A program made the position numbers and the translations under genes. Below, one piece after another: positions 24,138-31,991 of a stretch of 64,000 nucleotides of DNA (the first letter of the stretch is position 1; each line of letters opens with the position of its first letter). A model generated the notes under the pieces. It saw only the letters and a list, made by a program, of their open reading frames with translations. It ran no database searches and had not been told where the DNA came from. Source of the stretch: Anaerolineaceae bacterium (lineage in GTDB: Bacteria; Chloroflexota; Anaerolineae; Aggregatilineales; Phototrophicaceae); contig WGMX01000021.1 in the NCBI GenBank assembly GCA_016124855.1, positions 1 through 64,000 on the forward strand. Direction: 5' to 3'.

Positions 24138-26843
24138 TTAACCTGTCACCTTCATACCGGCGCTGATACCGTTAACAGTCGCCAACACATTGCGCATCAC
24201 CTTACCGTAATCCGGTTCGTCGGGGTTCAAATCTCGAAGCTGCTGCAATAGATTTACCTGAATGAAGTTCAAGGGATCAACGTATGGATTGCGTCGTTCA
24301 ATTGAACGCTGCATGACCGGTGATTGTTGAAGCAGTGCTGACTCATCAAAGACTTTGCAAACGTAGTCGCAGGCCAATTGATATTCTTTCCTCATTTCGC
24401 TGAAAATTCTGTCACGCAGCGTTTCGTCGCTCACTAACGAGGCGTATAACTCGGCAATGCCCATATCGGCTTTCGCTAAATCCAACTGGGCGTTTTCCAT
24501 CAAGGCTTTGAAAAACGGCCATTCGTTGTACATTGTCCTGAGCATGGCTAAACCATCTTCGTGTTCGTCGCAGTAACGTTTAAGTGCCGTGCCGACACTG
24601 TACCAACTGGGGATGATGGCACGGCTTTGCATCCACGAAAAGACCCAAGGAATAGCACGGACATCACTGAAACTGCTGCCCGAGGACTTGCGTTTGGCAG
24701 GGCGCGAACTAATCGGCAAGTTTGCTAGTTCATTAATGGGCGTGGCTTGCTGCCAATATTGCAGGAAACCGTCGGTTTCATAAACGAACTTACGGAAGGA
24801 TTTACGGCCTGCGTCGGCAAGGAAATCCATGACCGCACGCCATTCCGGTTTAGCTTTGTGCGCCGAGGGCATACCGGTGACGAGCAATACCGCGTTCACC
24901 ACATGGTGCATATGCCGCCGCGCAATATCAGCATTGCTGTAGCGATAGGCGATAACTTCGCCCTGCTCGGTAATCTTGATGGCGCCTTGCATCGAAAGCG
25001 GGGGTTGGCTGAGGATCGCCTGTCCGGTCGGGCCGCCGCCCCGTCCAATACTGCCGCCGCGTCCATGAAACAGCTCTAAACCGATATTCTGCTGGGCACA
25101 GATTTCCGCGAGATTATATTGGGCGGTATACAGATTCCAGTTAGAAGCCATATAGCCGCCGTCTTTGCCGCTGTCCGAATAACCAATCATCACCTGTTGA
25201 TGATTGCCGCGTATCTCCAGATGCTTTTTGTATTCGGGATTGGCAAAAATCGCGGTCATGACCTGCGGCGCATTCTGCAAATCGTCAATGGTTTCGAAGA
25301 GTGGCACGATATCAATGTCATCGGCGATTCCAACCTCTTGCGCCAACAACAGCATCGCCAGAATATCGCTCGGCTTTTGACTCATACTGGCGATGTAAGT
25401 ATCAATGACCTGCTTGCCGTACTGTTTGTGAGCATGAGCCACCATGCGCCATGTCGCAATAATTTTATTGGTCGCGTCCGAAAATTTAGGGTCTATGGGG
25501 AAGAACGGGCGCGGGTTCGCAATTTCCATTGTCAACAGGGTTTGCTTATCTTCTTCAGACAGCGCTTTGTAACTTTCGGTGCGCCCATAATATTTGAACA
25601 TTTCTTCAAGCGCATTGGCGTGCAAACGGGAATCTTCACGCACATCCAGCGGAGCCAGATGCAGCCCGAACAAGCGCACTTTTTCCATCAAGCGGCTGAG
25701 CAAGCCATTGGCGGTATGCCGGCCTTTGTTATGGCGCAAGCTGGATTCGACCAATGCCAGATCGTCATATAAATCCAGATGGTTTTGATATTCGTTGCGC
25801 GTCAAACGTGCGGCGATGATGTTCATCTGCTGGCGGTAAAACTCGGTTGGAAAGCGTGCATCCAAGCCGCCCGCCGATGTGACCGCCTCGCGTAGATCAT
25901 CCGAAACCGGCACTTCGTCGGCAGACTCAGTTAGATGTTCGCTCAAGAAAGCGATTTCATCCAAGTAAACGCGTTTTGCAGCCTCATGTTGAGTGCGCAT
26001 GGTTTCCAGCGTCACTTCGGGGGTTACATTGGGGTTGCCATCGCGGTCGCCGCCAATCCACGAGGCGTAGCGCAGCATCATCGGCAAATCTGACCAGTCC
26101 GATTCAGGATAATGAGACTTCAAACTGCGACTTAAATCTTCATAGGTGTCGACCACCGTATCCATAATGGACGAGGTGATGAAATACATACCGAAGTCCA
26201 CTTCATCGGCTACGGTTGCCCGTGAAGCACGCGTCGGACGTGTTTGCCAAAGCTCTTCAATCTCCGCCGTTATCTCATTTTCGACGGCGGCTTGTTCGCG
26301 CGGCAGCAGCATTTGACGGTCACGGACAGCCATCAAGTTGGCGATGTGTTGCAGTTTAATCAGCACTTCTTTACGCTTGGCTTCGGAAGGATGCGCTGTT
26401 AAGACCAAGCGGATAGAGATTTTATTGAGGAGCGACCGCACTGCATCCGCGTCTAATCCGGCATCATGTAAACGTTTGACGGCCTCTTCAATCGACTCAC
26501 TGATGCGCCCATCTAACTCGCGCTGGCGCAAGACGCGAATGCGCTGCAAATCTTCGGCGATGTTGATCAATTGGAAGTAATTGCCGAAGGCTTTAATCAA
26601 AATACGCTTCTGCTCAAGGTCAAGACCGCCGATGATCGTGGTCAGCTCATCCGCCGCCTTAGGGTCGTCGCTGCGCCGCGCTTTGGCGACCGCCCGCACC
26701 TTCTCAACCAGATTAAAGGCTTCTTCACCGTGCTGTTCACGGATGACGTTACCCAGCAGGTTACCCAGCAAACGAATGTCGTTGCTGAGAGGGTTAGCTA
26801 TTTCGCGGGTGGAGGTTTTTTCGGAAATGGATTCAATAGTCAT
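24138..26843 (-). CDS. ppc: Phosphoenolpyruvate carboxylase
   Basis: Full-length PEP carboxylase of 901 residues, forming oxaloacetate from PEP and bicarbonate to replenish the TCA cycle. Catalytic motifs are TAHPSEAKRK (His151; TAHPTExxR is more usual), GGDRDGNPNVT, YSDSGKDGGYMASNW and FHGRGGSIGRGGGPTGQA. The C-terminus ends in Gly, as in active enzymes. An N-terminal phosphorylation Ser as in plant enzymes is not evident. ATG 26843 has a GGGATG ribosome-binding-like stretch. Confidence 0.97.
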   Translation of the reverse strand: MTIESISEKTSTREIANPLSNDIRLLGNLLGNVIREQHGEEAFNLVEKVRAVAKARRSDDPKAADELTTIIGGLDLEQKRILIKAFGNYFQLINIAEDLQRIRVLRQRELDGRISESIEEAVKRLHDAGLDADAVRSLLNKISIRLVLTAHPSEAKRKEVLIKLQHIANLMAVRDRQMLLPREQAAVENEITAEIEELWQTRPTRASRATVADEVDFGMYFITSSIMDTVVDTYEDLSRSLKSHYPESDWSDLPMMLRYASWIGGDRDGNPNVTPEVTLETMRTQHEAAKRVYLDEIAFLSEHLTESADEVPVSDDLREAVTSAGGLDARFPTEFYRQQMNIIAARLTRNEYQNHLDLYDDLALVESSLRHNKGRHTANGLLSRLMEKVRLFGLHLAPLDVREDSRLHANALEEMFKYYGRTESYKALSEEDKQTLLTMEIANPRPFFPIDPKFSDATNKIIATWRMVAHAHKQYGKQVIDTYIASMSQKPSDILAMLLLAQEVGIADDIDIVPLFETIDDLQNAPQVMTAIFANPEYKKHLEIRGNHQQVMIGYSDSGKDGGYMASNWNLYTAQYNLAEICAQQNIGLELFHGRGGSIGRGGGPTGQAILSQPPLSMQGAIKITEQGEVIAYRYSNADIARRHMHHVVNAVLLVTGMPSAHKAKPEWRAVMDFLADAGRKSFRKFVYETDGFLQYWQQATPINELANLPISSRPAKRKSSGSSFSDVRAIPWVFSWMQSRAIIPSWYSVGTALKRYCDEHEDGLAMLRTMYNEWPFFKALMENAQLDLAKADMGIAELYASLVSDETLRDRIFSEMRKEYQLACDYVCKVFDESALLQQSPVMQRSIERRNPYVDPLNFIQVNLLQQLRDLNPDEPDYGKVMRNVLATVNGISAGMKVTG

Positions 26844-26975
26844 TCGACCACATCCCTATTCACTTGGTTAATTATCGGAATAGGGATGCAATATTAACGC
26901 ATTACAAAGTTCGGGGAAAGGTCATTACGTACTATCATTCACTGGGAGTTTTTGTGCTTATGCGATTATCACCTG

Positions 26976-28061
26976 TTAATGACCGGCACTGGCAGCGATT
27001 TCAATGAGCTTATCCACGTGGGCGGTGTCCAGACTCTGGCTGCCATAGAGAATAACGACAGTCGCATCCAAATCCGGCAGGTAATAAACCGCACCGCTAA
27101 AACCCAACACCGATCCGGTATGTCCTAATTGCAGCCCGTGATCGCCTTCGCTGACTTCGAGCGCGATGCCATACTCATTCTCATTTTTGCCCGCGTCGAT
27201 CATTGCCTGAACGGAAGCTTCGCCCAAGATTTCATGACGGACAAACAAACCCTGATAAAATCGAGTGAGGTCAGCAGTGTTGGAAACAAGAGCGCCGTCA
27301 CCTAAACCCGCGCCATCGTTGTAATCGGTCACATCATCAATTTGCCCATCACCGTCAAAATCTTCGTAGCCGTGTACAAACGGCGCGCCTTTTTCCTCTA
27401 TCTGCACATAGGTGTTTTCCAACTTAAGCGGCGTAAAAATCCCTTCACGCATCAGTTGGTGCATCGGTTTCTTGGACGCTGCCTCGACAATCAGTTGCAG
27501 CAGCAGATAGTTGCTGTTGCAGTATTCAAAGCCCTCACCGGGAGCAAACGAGGCTGGCAAATTATGAGCGAAGGTCAGCGCTTCTTTTGGTGTCCAATTG
27601 TGAGTGGTGTCTTGCCCGACTTGGGCGTAGAAATCATCATTCAGATATTCGGGAATGCCGCTGATCATCGTCAACAGTTGGCGAATCGTGGCTTGATCAG
27701 CGTTGGCGATCTGACTGGTGAGGTCATCCGGCAGCCATTTGGTAACAGGATCATCAAGAGACAGTGTACCTTTTTCCACAAGCTGCATGACCACCACCGC
27801 TAACCATGTTTTGGACATGCTGGCGATACGGAAGCGGTCATCAGGAGAAGCCGCTTGGCTCTTGGTCGTGTCCACCAATCCGCCTGCCGCCGCCCATGTT
27901 TTATCCCCAATCGTAATTCGCGCTGATACTGCCGCTCCGTCTTTCGGCGCGATTTCGGCAACGAAACTGTTGAGTTGGGATTGTATATCATCTTGAGCGT
28001 GAATGGTCATCATCGGGAGTAGAAATAATATGACGAGAAAGAAATATCGGTAGGTTTTCAT
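26976..28061 (-). CDS. Secreted class C beta-lactamase-like serine hydrolase
   Basis: A 361-residue exported serine hydrolase (beta-lactamase class C/D-Ala-D-Ala carboxypeptidase superfamily). Signal peptide at residues 1-23 (FFLVILFLLPMMTIHAQ). SxxK appears as SMSKTW, the second motif as EYCNSN (YxN), and HxG as GHTGSVLG. Such enzymes act on peptidoglycan peptides, D-amino acid peptides or esters; true beta-lactamase activity is not implied. I start at ATG 28061, with AAGGAT upstream, rather than 28091. An EF-hand-like DFDGDGQIDD occurs near residue 230. Confidence 0.9.
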   Translation of the reverse strand: MKTYRYFFLVILFLLPMMTIHAQDDIQSQLNSFVAEIAPKDGAAVSARITIGDKTWAAAGGLVDTTKSQAASPDDRFRIASMSKTWLAVVVMQLVEKGTLSLDDPVTKWLPDDLTSQIANADQATIRQLLTMISGIPEYLNDDFYAQVGQDTTHNWTPKEALTFAHNLPASFAPGEGFEYCNSNYLLLQLIVEAASKKPMHQLMREGIFTPLKLENTYVQIEEKGAPFVHGYEDFDGDGQIDDVTDYNDGAGLGDGALVSNTADLTRFYQGLFVRHEILGEASVQAMIDAGKNENEYGIALEVSEGDHGLQLGHTGSVLGFSGAVYYLPDLDATVVILYGSQSLDTAHVDKLIEIAASAGH

Positions 28062-28142
28062 CGATACATCCTTGTGTTTAGAGAAAAACAACCTCCCTAA
28101 ACTATAGAGGATACCCGACCTGAGGAAGCATAGAGAAATAAA

Positions 28143-28178
28143 AAGAGGTTACCGCAAAGACAACCGCAGTAACCTCTT
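28143..28178 (-). terminator. Intrinsic terminator of the pirin gene
   Basis: AAGAGGTTAC (28143-28152) and GTAACCTCTT (28169-28178) form a 10-bp perfect stem with a 16-nt loop. Read on the minus strand it is followed by TTTATTT. It lies just past the pirin stop codon. Confidence 0.8.
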
Positions 28179-28195
28179 AGCAAAAGGAAGAGACA

Positions 28196-28981
28196 CTAAC
28201 TCAGGAAGCGTGGCAGATAGAATCTCAAATAATCCAGTCCGCCCGTTCCTGCTTGTATCAAAGTATCTTGAATATCGGGCGTTCCTAAAATCACATCATA
28301 TTGGCCGAGCTTGACCGTCTCACCATTGTAAGTCACTTGGCCTGTTCCATCAGTCACATACAAAAATAAATCTTCGTCCGCACGCGGCGCTTGGACTTCG
28401 GCTTTTCCATCGTCATGGACTGCCGTCGCCGTCAAGCGTCCGGTCATATGCTGCTGCATCGGCGAGTCGTCACCGATCAAGCTGTACGTCGTCGAGCCTT
28501 CACCGTGAACAGCCGGTAATCCTTCACGCGCAATCTGTTGATAGTGCGGTTCTAAGCCACGATGCTGACGATCCGCAATGAACCAAATCTGAATCACCCG
28601 TGCCGGCTCGTCAGTCAGGTTCAACTCCTGATGTTCGATGTAATCACCGGAGAACATGCGCTGCAAATCACCTTTGTTCAAGTCACCTTGACCGCCGGTT
28701 GTATCCTCATGGTGCAGTGTACCTTCCAACATCCATGTGTAAATTTCCAGCCCACGATGTGGATGCCACGTAAAACCGTTATGTGGCGCGATGCGTGTCA
28801 TATGGGCCGTCAACATCCCGCTGAGCCGTTGTAACGGACTCCAACCGCCAACCGCGAAATGCGAATTAAGCCAGTGAATGGGATGAATAGTCGGGAAGGT
28901 ATCTGCAGTGAAGTGTTGAAATGGCGTATAGCGCGCAAAACCGGGTTGTATCAATGTTTGTTGAAGTGGAAAAGCTGCCAT
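28196..28981 (-). CDS. Pirin family bicupin
   Basis: A 261-residue pirin-like protein with two cupin domains. The N-terminal cupin has FTWHPHRGLEIYTWMLEGTLHHED (metal-binding His residues and Glu), GDLQRMFSGDYIEHQE and VIQIWFIADR; the C-terminal cupin (about 150-255) lacks metal-binding His. Some pirins have quercetinase activity and others regulate metabolism; no neighbour suggests which. ATG 28981 has GAGGA eleven bases upstream. A strong terminator follows. Confidence 0.92.
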   Translation of the reverse strand: MAAFPLQQTLIQPGFARYTPFQHFTADTFPTIHPIHWLNSHFAVGGWSPLQRLSGMLTAHMTRIAPHNGFTWHPHRGLEIYTWMLEGTLHHEDTTGGQGDLNKGDLQRMFSGDYIEHQELNLTDEPARVIQIWFIADRQHRGLEPHYQQIAREGLPAVHGEGSTTYSLIGDDSPMQQHMTGRLTATAVHDDGKAEVQAPRADEDLFLYVTDGTGQVTYNGETVKLGQYDVILGTPDIQDTLIQAGTGGLDYLRFYLPRFLS

Positions 28982-29040
28982 AAAGGCTAAGTCCTCAATA
29001 AATGTGTACGAGGTGACTCTTTATAGATTAAGTCATTTTC

Positions 29041-29070
29041 TCTTGTAGGGAAAGGTCTGTGACCTTTCCG
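29041..29070 (+). repeat. Short palindromic intergenic repeat, TGTAGGG family
   Basis: TCTTGTAGGG leads into GGAAAGGTC (29049-29057), TGT loop, GACCTTTCC (29061-29069): a perfect 9-bp hairpin. The copy at 58471 has the same leader and one mismatch. It lies between pirin and yceI. Confidence 0.55.
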
Positions 29071-29186
29071 CATTTTCGTTCTTTGCATAAGCAACAGGGC
29101 TTACCACTGGTAAACCCTGATGTCGTTTACGATAAATCTGTTGCCCTGTAGACTGCATTACAGTAAATCGTCATTCATCATTTAGA

Positions 29187-29207
29187 GGGCAAGTTTGTAA
29201 CCTGCCC
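29187..29207 (+). repeat. Short palindromic intergenic repeat, TGTAGGG family, degenerate copy
   Basis: GGGCAAGTT (29187-29195), TGT loop, AACCTGCCC (29199-29207): 9-3-9 geometry with one mismatch, as in the copy 118 nt away, but without the TTGTAGGG leader. Confidence 0.45.
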
Positions 29208-29224
29208 ATCACAACATCCGCTAA

Positions 29225-29773
29225 TTAGGCAGGAGCAGCTTCGGTCGCCAGAACGGCTTCGACATCGAGTTCAATGTTGATGTCCTTGCCAACCAACCAA
29301 CCACCAGTCTCCAAAGCCATGTTCCAAGTCAGGCCGAAATCTTCGCGGTTGATCTTGGTCTTGCCGCTGAAACCGGCAACGGTCGTACCGAAAGGTGTCT
29401 TACCCTGACCGAGCAGTTCCGCTTCAAAAGTCACGAGCTTGGTGACATCCTTAATCGTCAGGTCGCCAGTAATCTTGGCCTGTGTACCATCTTTGTTCGG
29501 CTCGACCTTGGTGCTCTTGAAGGTAATGGTCGGGAACTTCTCGACATCCAAGAAGTCTGGACTCTTCAAGTGACCATCACGTTGGTCATTGCCGGTTGAG
29601 GCCATTGAGGTGGTATCAATCACCGCTTCGACGGAAGCAGCAGCGGGATTAGCCGGATCAAAATTAATTGTGCCGGTGATCTTGGTAAAGCTGCCACGAA
29701 CGGTAGTGACCATCATGTGGCGAGCAGAGAAGTTAGCCTGTGCGTGTGCGGTGTCGATATTCCAGAGTGCCAT
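29225..29773 (-). CDS. YceI family polyisoprenoid-binding-like protein
   Basis: A 182-residue YceI-like lipocalin-fold protein from ATG 29773 (MALWNIDTAHAQANFSARHM). Family features are the WxID-xxHxxxxFxxRH start, GTINFDPANPAAASVEAVID, RDGHLKSPDFLDVEKFPTITFKST and DLTIKDVTKLV. No signal peptide, so this member is cytoplasmic, unlike periplasmic YceI. ATG 29791 is an alternative six codons upstream; GAGG before 29773 favours the shorter form. A TAGACA/TATTCT promoter and two identical-type palindromes upstream suggest control by the adjacent TetR protein. Confidence 0.92.
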   Translation of the reverse strand: MALWNIDTAHAQANFSARHMMVTTVRGSFTKITGTINFDPANPAAASVEAVIDTTSMASTGNDQRDGHLKSPDFLDVEKFPTITFKSTKVEPNKDGTQAKITGDLTIKDVTKLVTFEAELLGQGKTPFGTTVAGFSGKTKINREDFGLTWNMALETGGWLVGKDINIELDVEAVLATEAAPA

Positions 29774-29807
29774 AGTTGTGTTATTCCTCATTTGCTTATT
29801 CTAGAAG

Positions 29808-29821
29808 CGGACTGTAGTCCG
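29808..29821. promoter_or_regulatory. Palindromic operator 1 upstream of yceI
   Basis: CGGACT-GT-AGTCCG is a perfect 6+6 palindrome flanked by A-rich and T-rich sequence. It lies about 35 nt upstream of the yceI start and just downstream of the predicted -10. The same sequence with a CT centre recurs 73 nt upstream. Confidence 0.65.
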
Positions 29822-29833
29822 TTTACGAATAAG

Positions 29834-29862
29834 AGAATACACCTTTATTGTGCACCTGTCTA
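29834..29862 (-). promoter_or_regulatory. Promoter of yceI
   Basis: On the minus strand TAGACA (29862-29857), a 17-nt spacer and TATTCT (29839-29834) make a good vegetative-type promoter. Operator 1 follows about where transcription should begin and operator 2 lies about 20 nt upstream of the -35 element. Confidence 0.6.
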
Positions 29863-29880
29863 TTAGAAAATTATTAGAAA

Positions 29881-29894
29881 CGGACTCTAGTCCA
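29881..29894. promoter_or_regulatory. Palindromic operator 2 upstream of yceI
   Basis: CGGACT-CT-AGTCC-A repeats operator 1 with one outer mismatch. It abuts the tetR stop codon (29896-29898). The two sites bracket the predicted yceI promoter. Confidence 0.6.
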
Positions 29895-29895
29895 T

Positions 29896-30501
29896 TTATG
29901 CTAACATTCGTCCGATCATGTCCTGCATATTTTCGATGATTTGCCCGAGACTGTAACCGCGCTCGCTTAGCAAGAAGTAAATGTTGTGTACATCCACCAG
30001 AACAAAGATTGAGTCAGCAATATAATCAGCATCACACACGGGGTTAATTTGTGCCACTAAGCCGCGTATTGTGGTGCGCCACCACCAATGGGCAGGATGT
30101 GCTAAAGACCCGATTGGACCGCTCTCACCTGCGTTGACGCAGAGCAGTTCTTGATTACGATCTGTAAACAGCAGCACTTCGCCAATAAACCACTTCAGGG
30201 TATCCAGCGTGCCGCCTGTTTCCCGCATCCGTGACAGCGTCCGGTCTTGCAGATCACGTTGATCTTCGTCCAAAAGCGCCATCGACAGCTCAAATTTATT
30301 TTCAAAATGGCGGTAAAGCGTTCCTTTACCCACACCCGCTGCATCCGCCACCGCCGACATTGTGACACCGGCGACACTTTGTTCTGCAAATAATCGCTTG
30401 GCAGTCGCCAGCAGCAGCGCCCGATTCTTAATGGCATCGGCACGACTGCGTGAACTATCAATTACATTAAGGCTCTCATCCGGCATCATAGACAAACTCA
30501 T
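29896..30501 (-). CDS. TetR family transcriptional regulator
   Basis: A 201-residue TetR-type repressor. The N-terminal DNA-binding domain (about residues 20-70) has ALLLATAKRLFAEQSVAGVT, MSAVADAAGVGKGTLYRHF and ENKFELSMALL; the C-terminal ligand domain is helical and unspecific. It lies directly upstream of yceI on the same strand, with two CGGACTnnAGTCCG palindromes between them. I infer that it represses yceI. A weaker inverted repeat, ACTAC-n6-GTAGT (30506-30521), lies just before its own start. Confidence 0.93.
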   Translation of the reverse strand: MSLSMMPDESLNVIDSSRSRADAIKNRALLLATAKRLFAEQSVAGVTMSAVADAAGVGKGTLYRHFENKFELSMALLDEDQRDLQDRTLSRMRETGGTLDTLKWFIGEVLLFTDRNQELLCVNAGESGPIGSLAHPAHWWWRTTIRGLVAQINPVCDADYIADSIFVLVDVHNIYFLLSERGYSLGQIIENMQDMIGRMLA

Positions 30502-30587
30502 CCATACTACATAACCGTAGTGTTATTGCGGCAAATTGGGTGTGTAATATAAACCTTACAACACATTGCATATATATTGTATACGAA

Positions 30588-30614
30588 AAACGCCGGAGCA
30601 GATGTCCGGCGTTT
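30588..30614 (-). terminator. Intrinsic terminator after the 30649 gene
   Basis: AAACGCCGGA (30588-30597) and TCCGGCGTTT (30605-30614) form a 10-bp stem with a 7-nt loop. On the minus strand the stem ends in TTTTT. It terminates the unknown gene at 30649-31083. Confidence 0.8.
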
Positions 30615-30648
30615 GACTGATGTGCTGTTGAACGATCTGAAAAGTTCG

Positions 30649-31083
30649 TTACGAGGCTTTTGCCATCTCACCCATCGCAACCATGCGGGTCGAAGGCTGT
30701 AACATCCCGGCAATCACACGCTGTGAACAGCCAATCACGGGCGATGAACTGGCAGTCGGGTTGGCTTCAAAACTCGCGCAGCAGGCAATGAGATGATAGG
30801 CTTCTTGCGCCATCTGGGCAATGAGTCCGGTATCCATGATTTCCTGCCACTTCCACCATTGGGGAAGACGTTGCGCAGGGTCTTCGAGTGCTTCGATATC
30901 CAACAAGCGAGCAATCGCTGTTTGTTGGTTCAACATGGCCTGATACAAATCCCAAGCCTGAGTGGGGCTTCCCGGTTTCATACGGTAATCCTTGCCATAG
31001 CAGGATTGGAATATGCTTGCCATCTCGATCAACTCGGCAACTTTAGCCGCCAAAAGCCGTGCGATTGTGGTGTTCAAGTGCAT
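30649..31083 (-). CDS. Helical protein of unknown function
   Basis: A 144-residue, mostly helical protein from ATG 31083 (MHLNTTIARLLAAKVAEL), with Trp-rich WWKWQEIMD in the middle and a CCASFE segment near residue 105. No family recognised. AAAGGAGT ends one base before this ATG, which is too close; a TTG two codons later (31077) has the ideal 7-nt spacing and may be the true start. It is preceded by four 10-bp direct repeats and followed by a strong terminator, so it is a regulated single-gene unit. Confidence 0.65.
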   Translation of the reverse strand: MHLNTTIARLLAAKVAELIEMASIFQSCYGKDYRMKPGSPTQAWDLYQAMLNQQTAIARLLDIEALEDPAQRLPQWWKWQEIMDTGLIAQMAQEAYHLIACCASFEANPTASSSPVIGCSQRVIAGMLQPSTRMVAMGEMAKAS

Positions 31084-31133
31084 ACTCCTTTCAGGGAACC
31101 TCCCCATTCGGTTTTGCAAAGCATCGCCAAATG

Positions 31134-31173
31134 GTTCTTAAACTTTATTTAACATATTTTAACTGTATTTAAC
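31134..31173 (-). promoter_or_regulatory. Four 10-bp direct repeats upstream of the 30649 gene
   Basis: On the minus strand the sequence reads GTTAAATACA, GTTAAAATAT, GTTAAATAAA, GTTTAAGAAC in uninterrupted 10-nt register (31173 to 31134), about 50 nt before the start codon. Helically phased direct repeats are typical binding arrays for OmpR/PhoB-type response regulators, whose half-sites often contain TTAA. The identity of the regulator is inference. Confidence 0.55.
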
Positions 31174-31485
31174 GATTAAAACAAGTAGGCAATACCGGAA
31201 TTTGTGTTAAGAAAATAAGACATCATTATCAACAAGTTAGTGACATTATCTATTACTTTTGTTTGTGAAAAATTACACGTTTCTCCCCTAAAAAGACTAA
31301 ACCGTGCTGCCAGTCCACTTTGTGATTAGACAGAACGATTTATGTCCCTTTCGTTGGGGAAGTCGGCTCATATATGTGCCAATACACTCATATCCAAAGG
31401 TCGCCTGTTATCTACTTTTAGACACTCTTTAATTAACTCTTAACATTCAGGGTAATTTCTTTACATCAGTTTGAATAGGAATCAC

Positions 31486-31511
31486 AAAAGCGCGAATCAA
31501 TTCGCGCTTTT
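31486..31511 (-). terminator. Intrinsic terminator after the pentapeptide-repeat gene
   Basis: AAAAGCGCGAA (31486-31496), TCAA loop, TTCGCGCTTTT (31501-31511): an 11-bp perfect stem that ends in T residues on either strand. It lies 30 nt past the stop at 31542. Confidence 0.85.
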
Positions 31512-31541
31512 AAGAACTGATATGGATTGGGAATTTAAAAC

Positions 31542-31991
31542 TTATTTGGTGTAATCCAGCGGTGCGCCAGCGCTGCCCTTCTTACCGTCGGGCCATGTGG
31601 TCTTTTCATCGAACTTTAAGCCGCTGACGTTCGCGCCCTGCATATTCGCCCCTTGGAGGTTGGCGCTGTTCAGCACGGCGTTGGTCATATTTGCGCCGGA
31701 AAGCCGCGCGCCGGTCAGGTTCGCGCCGCTGAAGTTCGTCCCCAACAGCGTCGAGTTATTGAAGTCAGCAAAGGGCATCTGGGCAGTGGTGCAATCCACA
31801 CCGGTCATATTGGTGGAACGCAAGATCGTTTCACGGCAGGTACAAGCCATCATATTCGCGCCGCGCAAATTCGAGCCTTCAAGATTCAAGCGTGTCATAT
31901 CCAACGCGCTCAAATCAACCCCCGCCAAACGTGGGTTCGTGCCTGCCCCGATCAAGGCTAGCACAAGGTCCTTACGAGATATTTCCGCCAT
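31542..31991 (-). CDS. Pentapeptide-repeat protein
   Basis: A 149-residue protein whose central part (about residues 25-130) is built of A(N/D)LxG-type pentapeptides, such as LEGSNLRGANM, LLGTNFSGANLTGARLSGANMTNAVLNSANLQGANMQGANVSG split into five-residue turns. These form a right-handed quadrilateral beta-helix. The function is undefined; some relatives protect DNA gyrase. Its start lies 20 nt inside the 3' end of the epimerase gene, so the two are translationally coupled. Confidence 0.9.
   Translation of the reverse strand: MAEISRKDLVLALIGAGTNPRLAGVDLSALDMTRLNLEGSNLRGANMMACTCRETILRSTNMTGVDCTTAQMPFADFNNSTLLGTNFSGANLTGARLSGANMTNAVLNSANLQGANMQGANVSGLKFDEKTTWPDGKKGSAGAPLDYTK

Larger units (their letters stand above)
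31120..31541. other. A/T-rich gene-free stretch
   Basis: About 420 nt between the unknown helical gene and the pentapeptide gene. Its left part holds the direct-repeat array described separately; its right end holds the pentapeptide-gene terminator. Between about 31200 and 31480 I see no coding frame, hairpin or repeat worth marking, apart from two loose TTAAC copies near 31430-31445. Confidence 0.5.

Noticed and set aside
25119..25772. 217-residue plus-strand frame within ppc
   Set aside because: Antisense shadow of PEP carboxylase, whose catalytic motifs lie across this region.
27000..28061. True beta-lactamase resistance gene
   Set aside because: The SMSK/YCN/HTG motifs fit the wide class C-like serine hydrolase family; nothing points to antibiotic hydrolysis and the neighbours are housekeeping genes.
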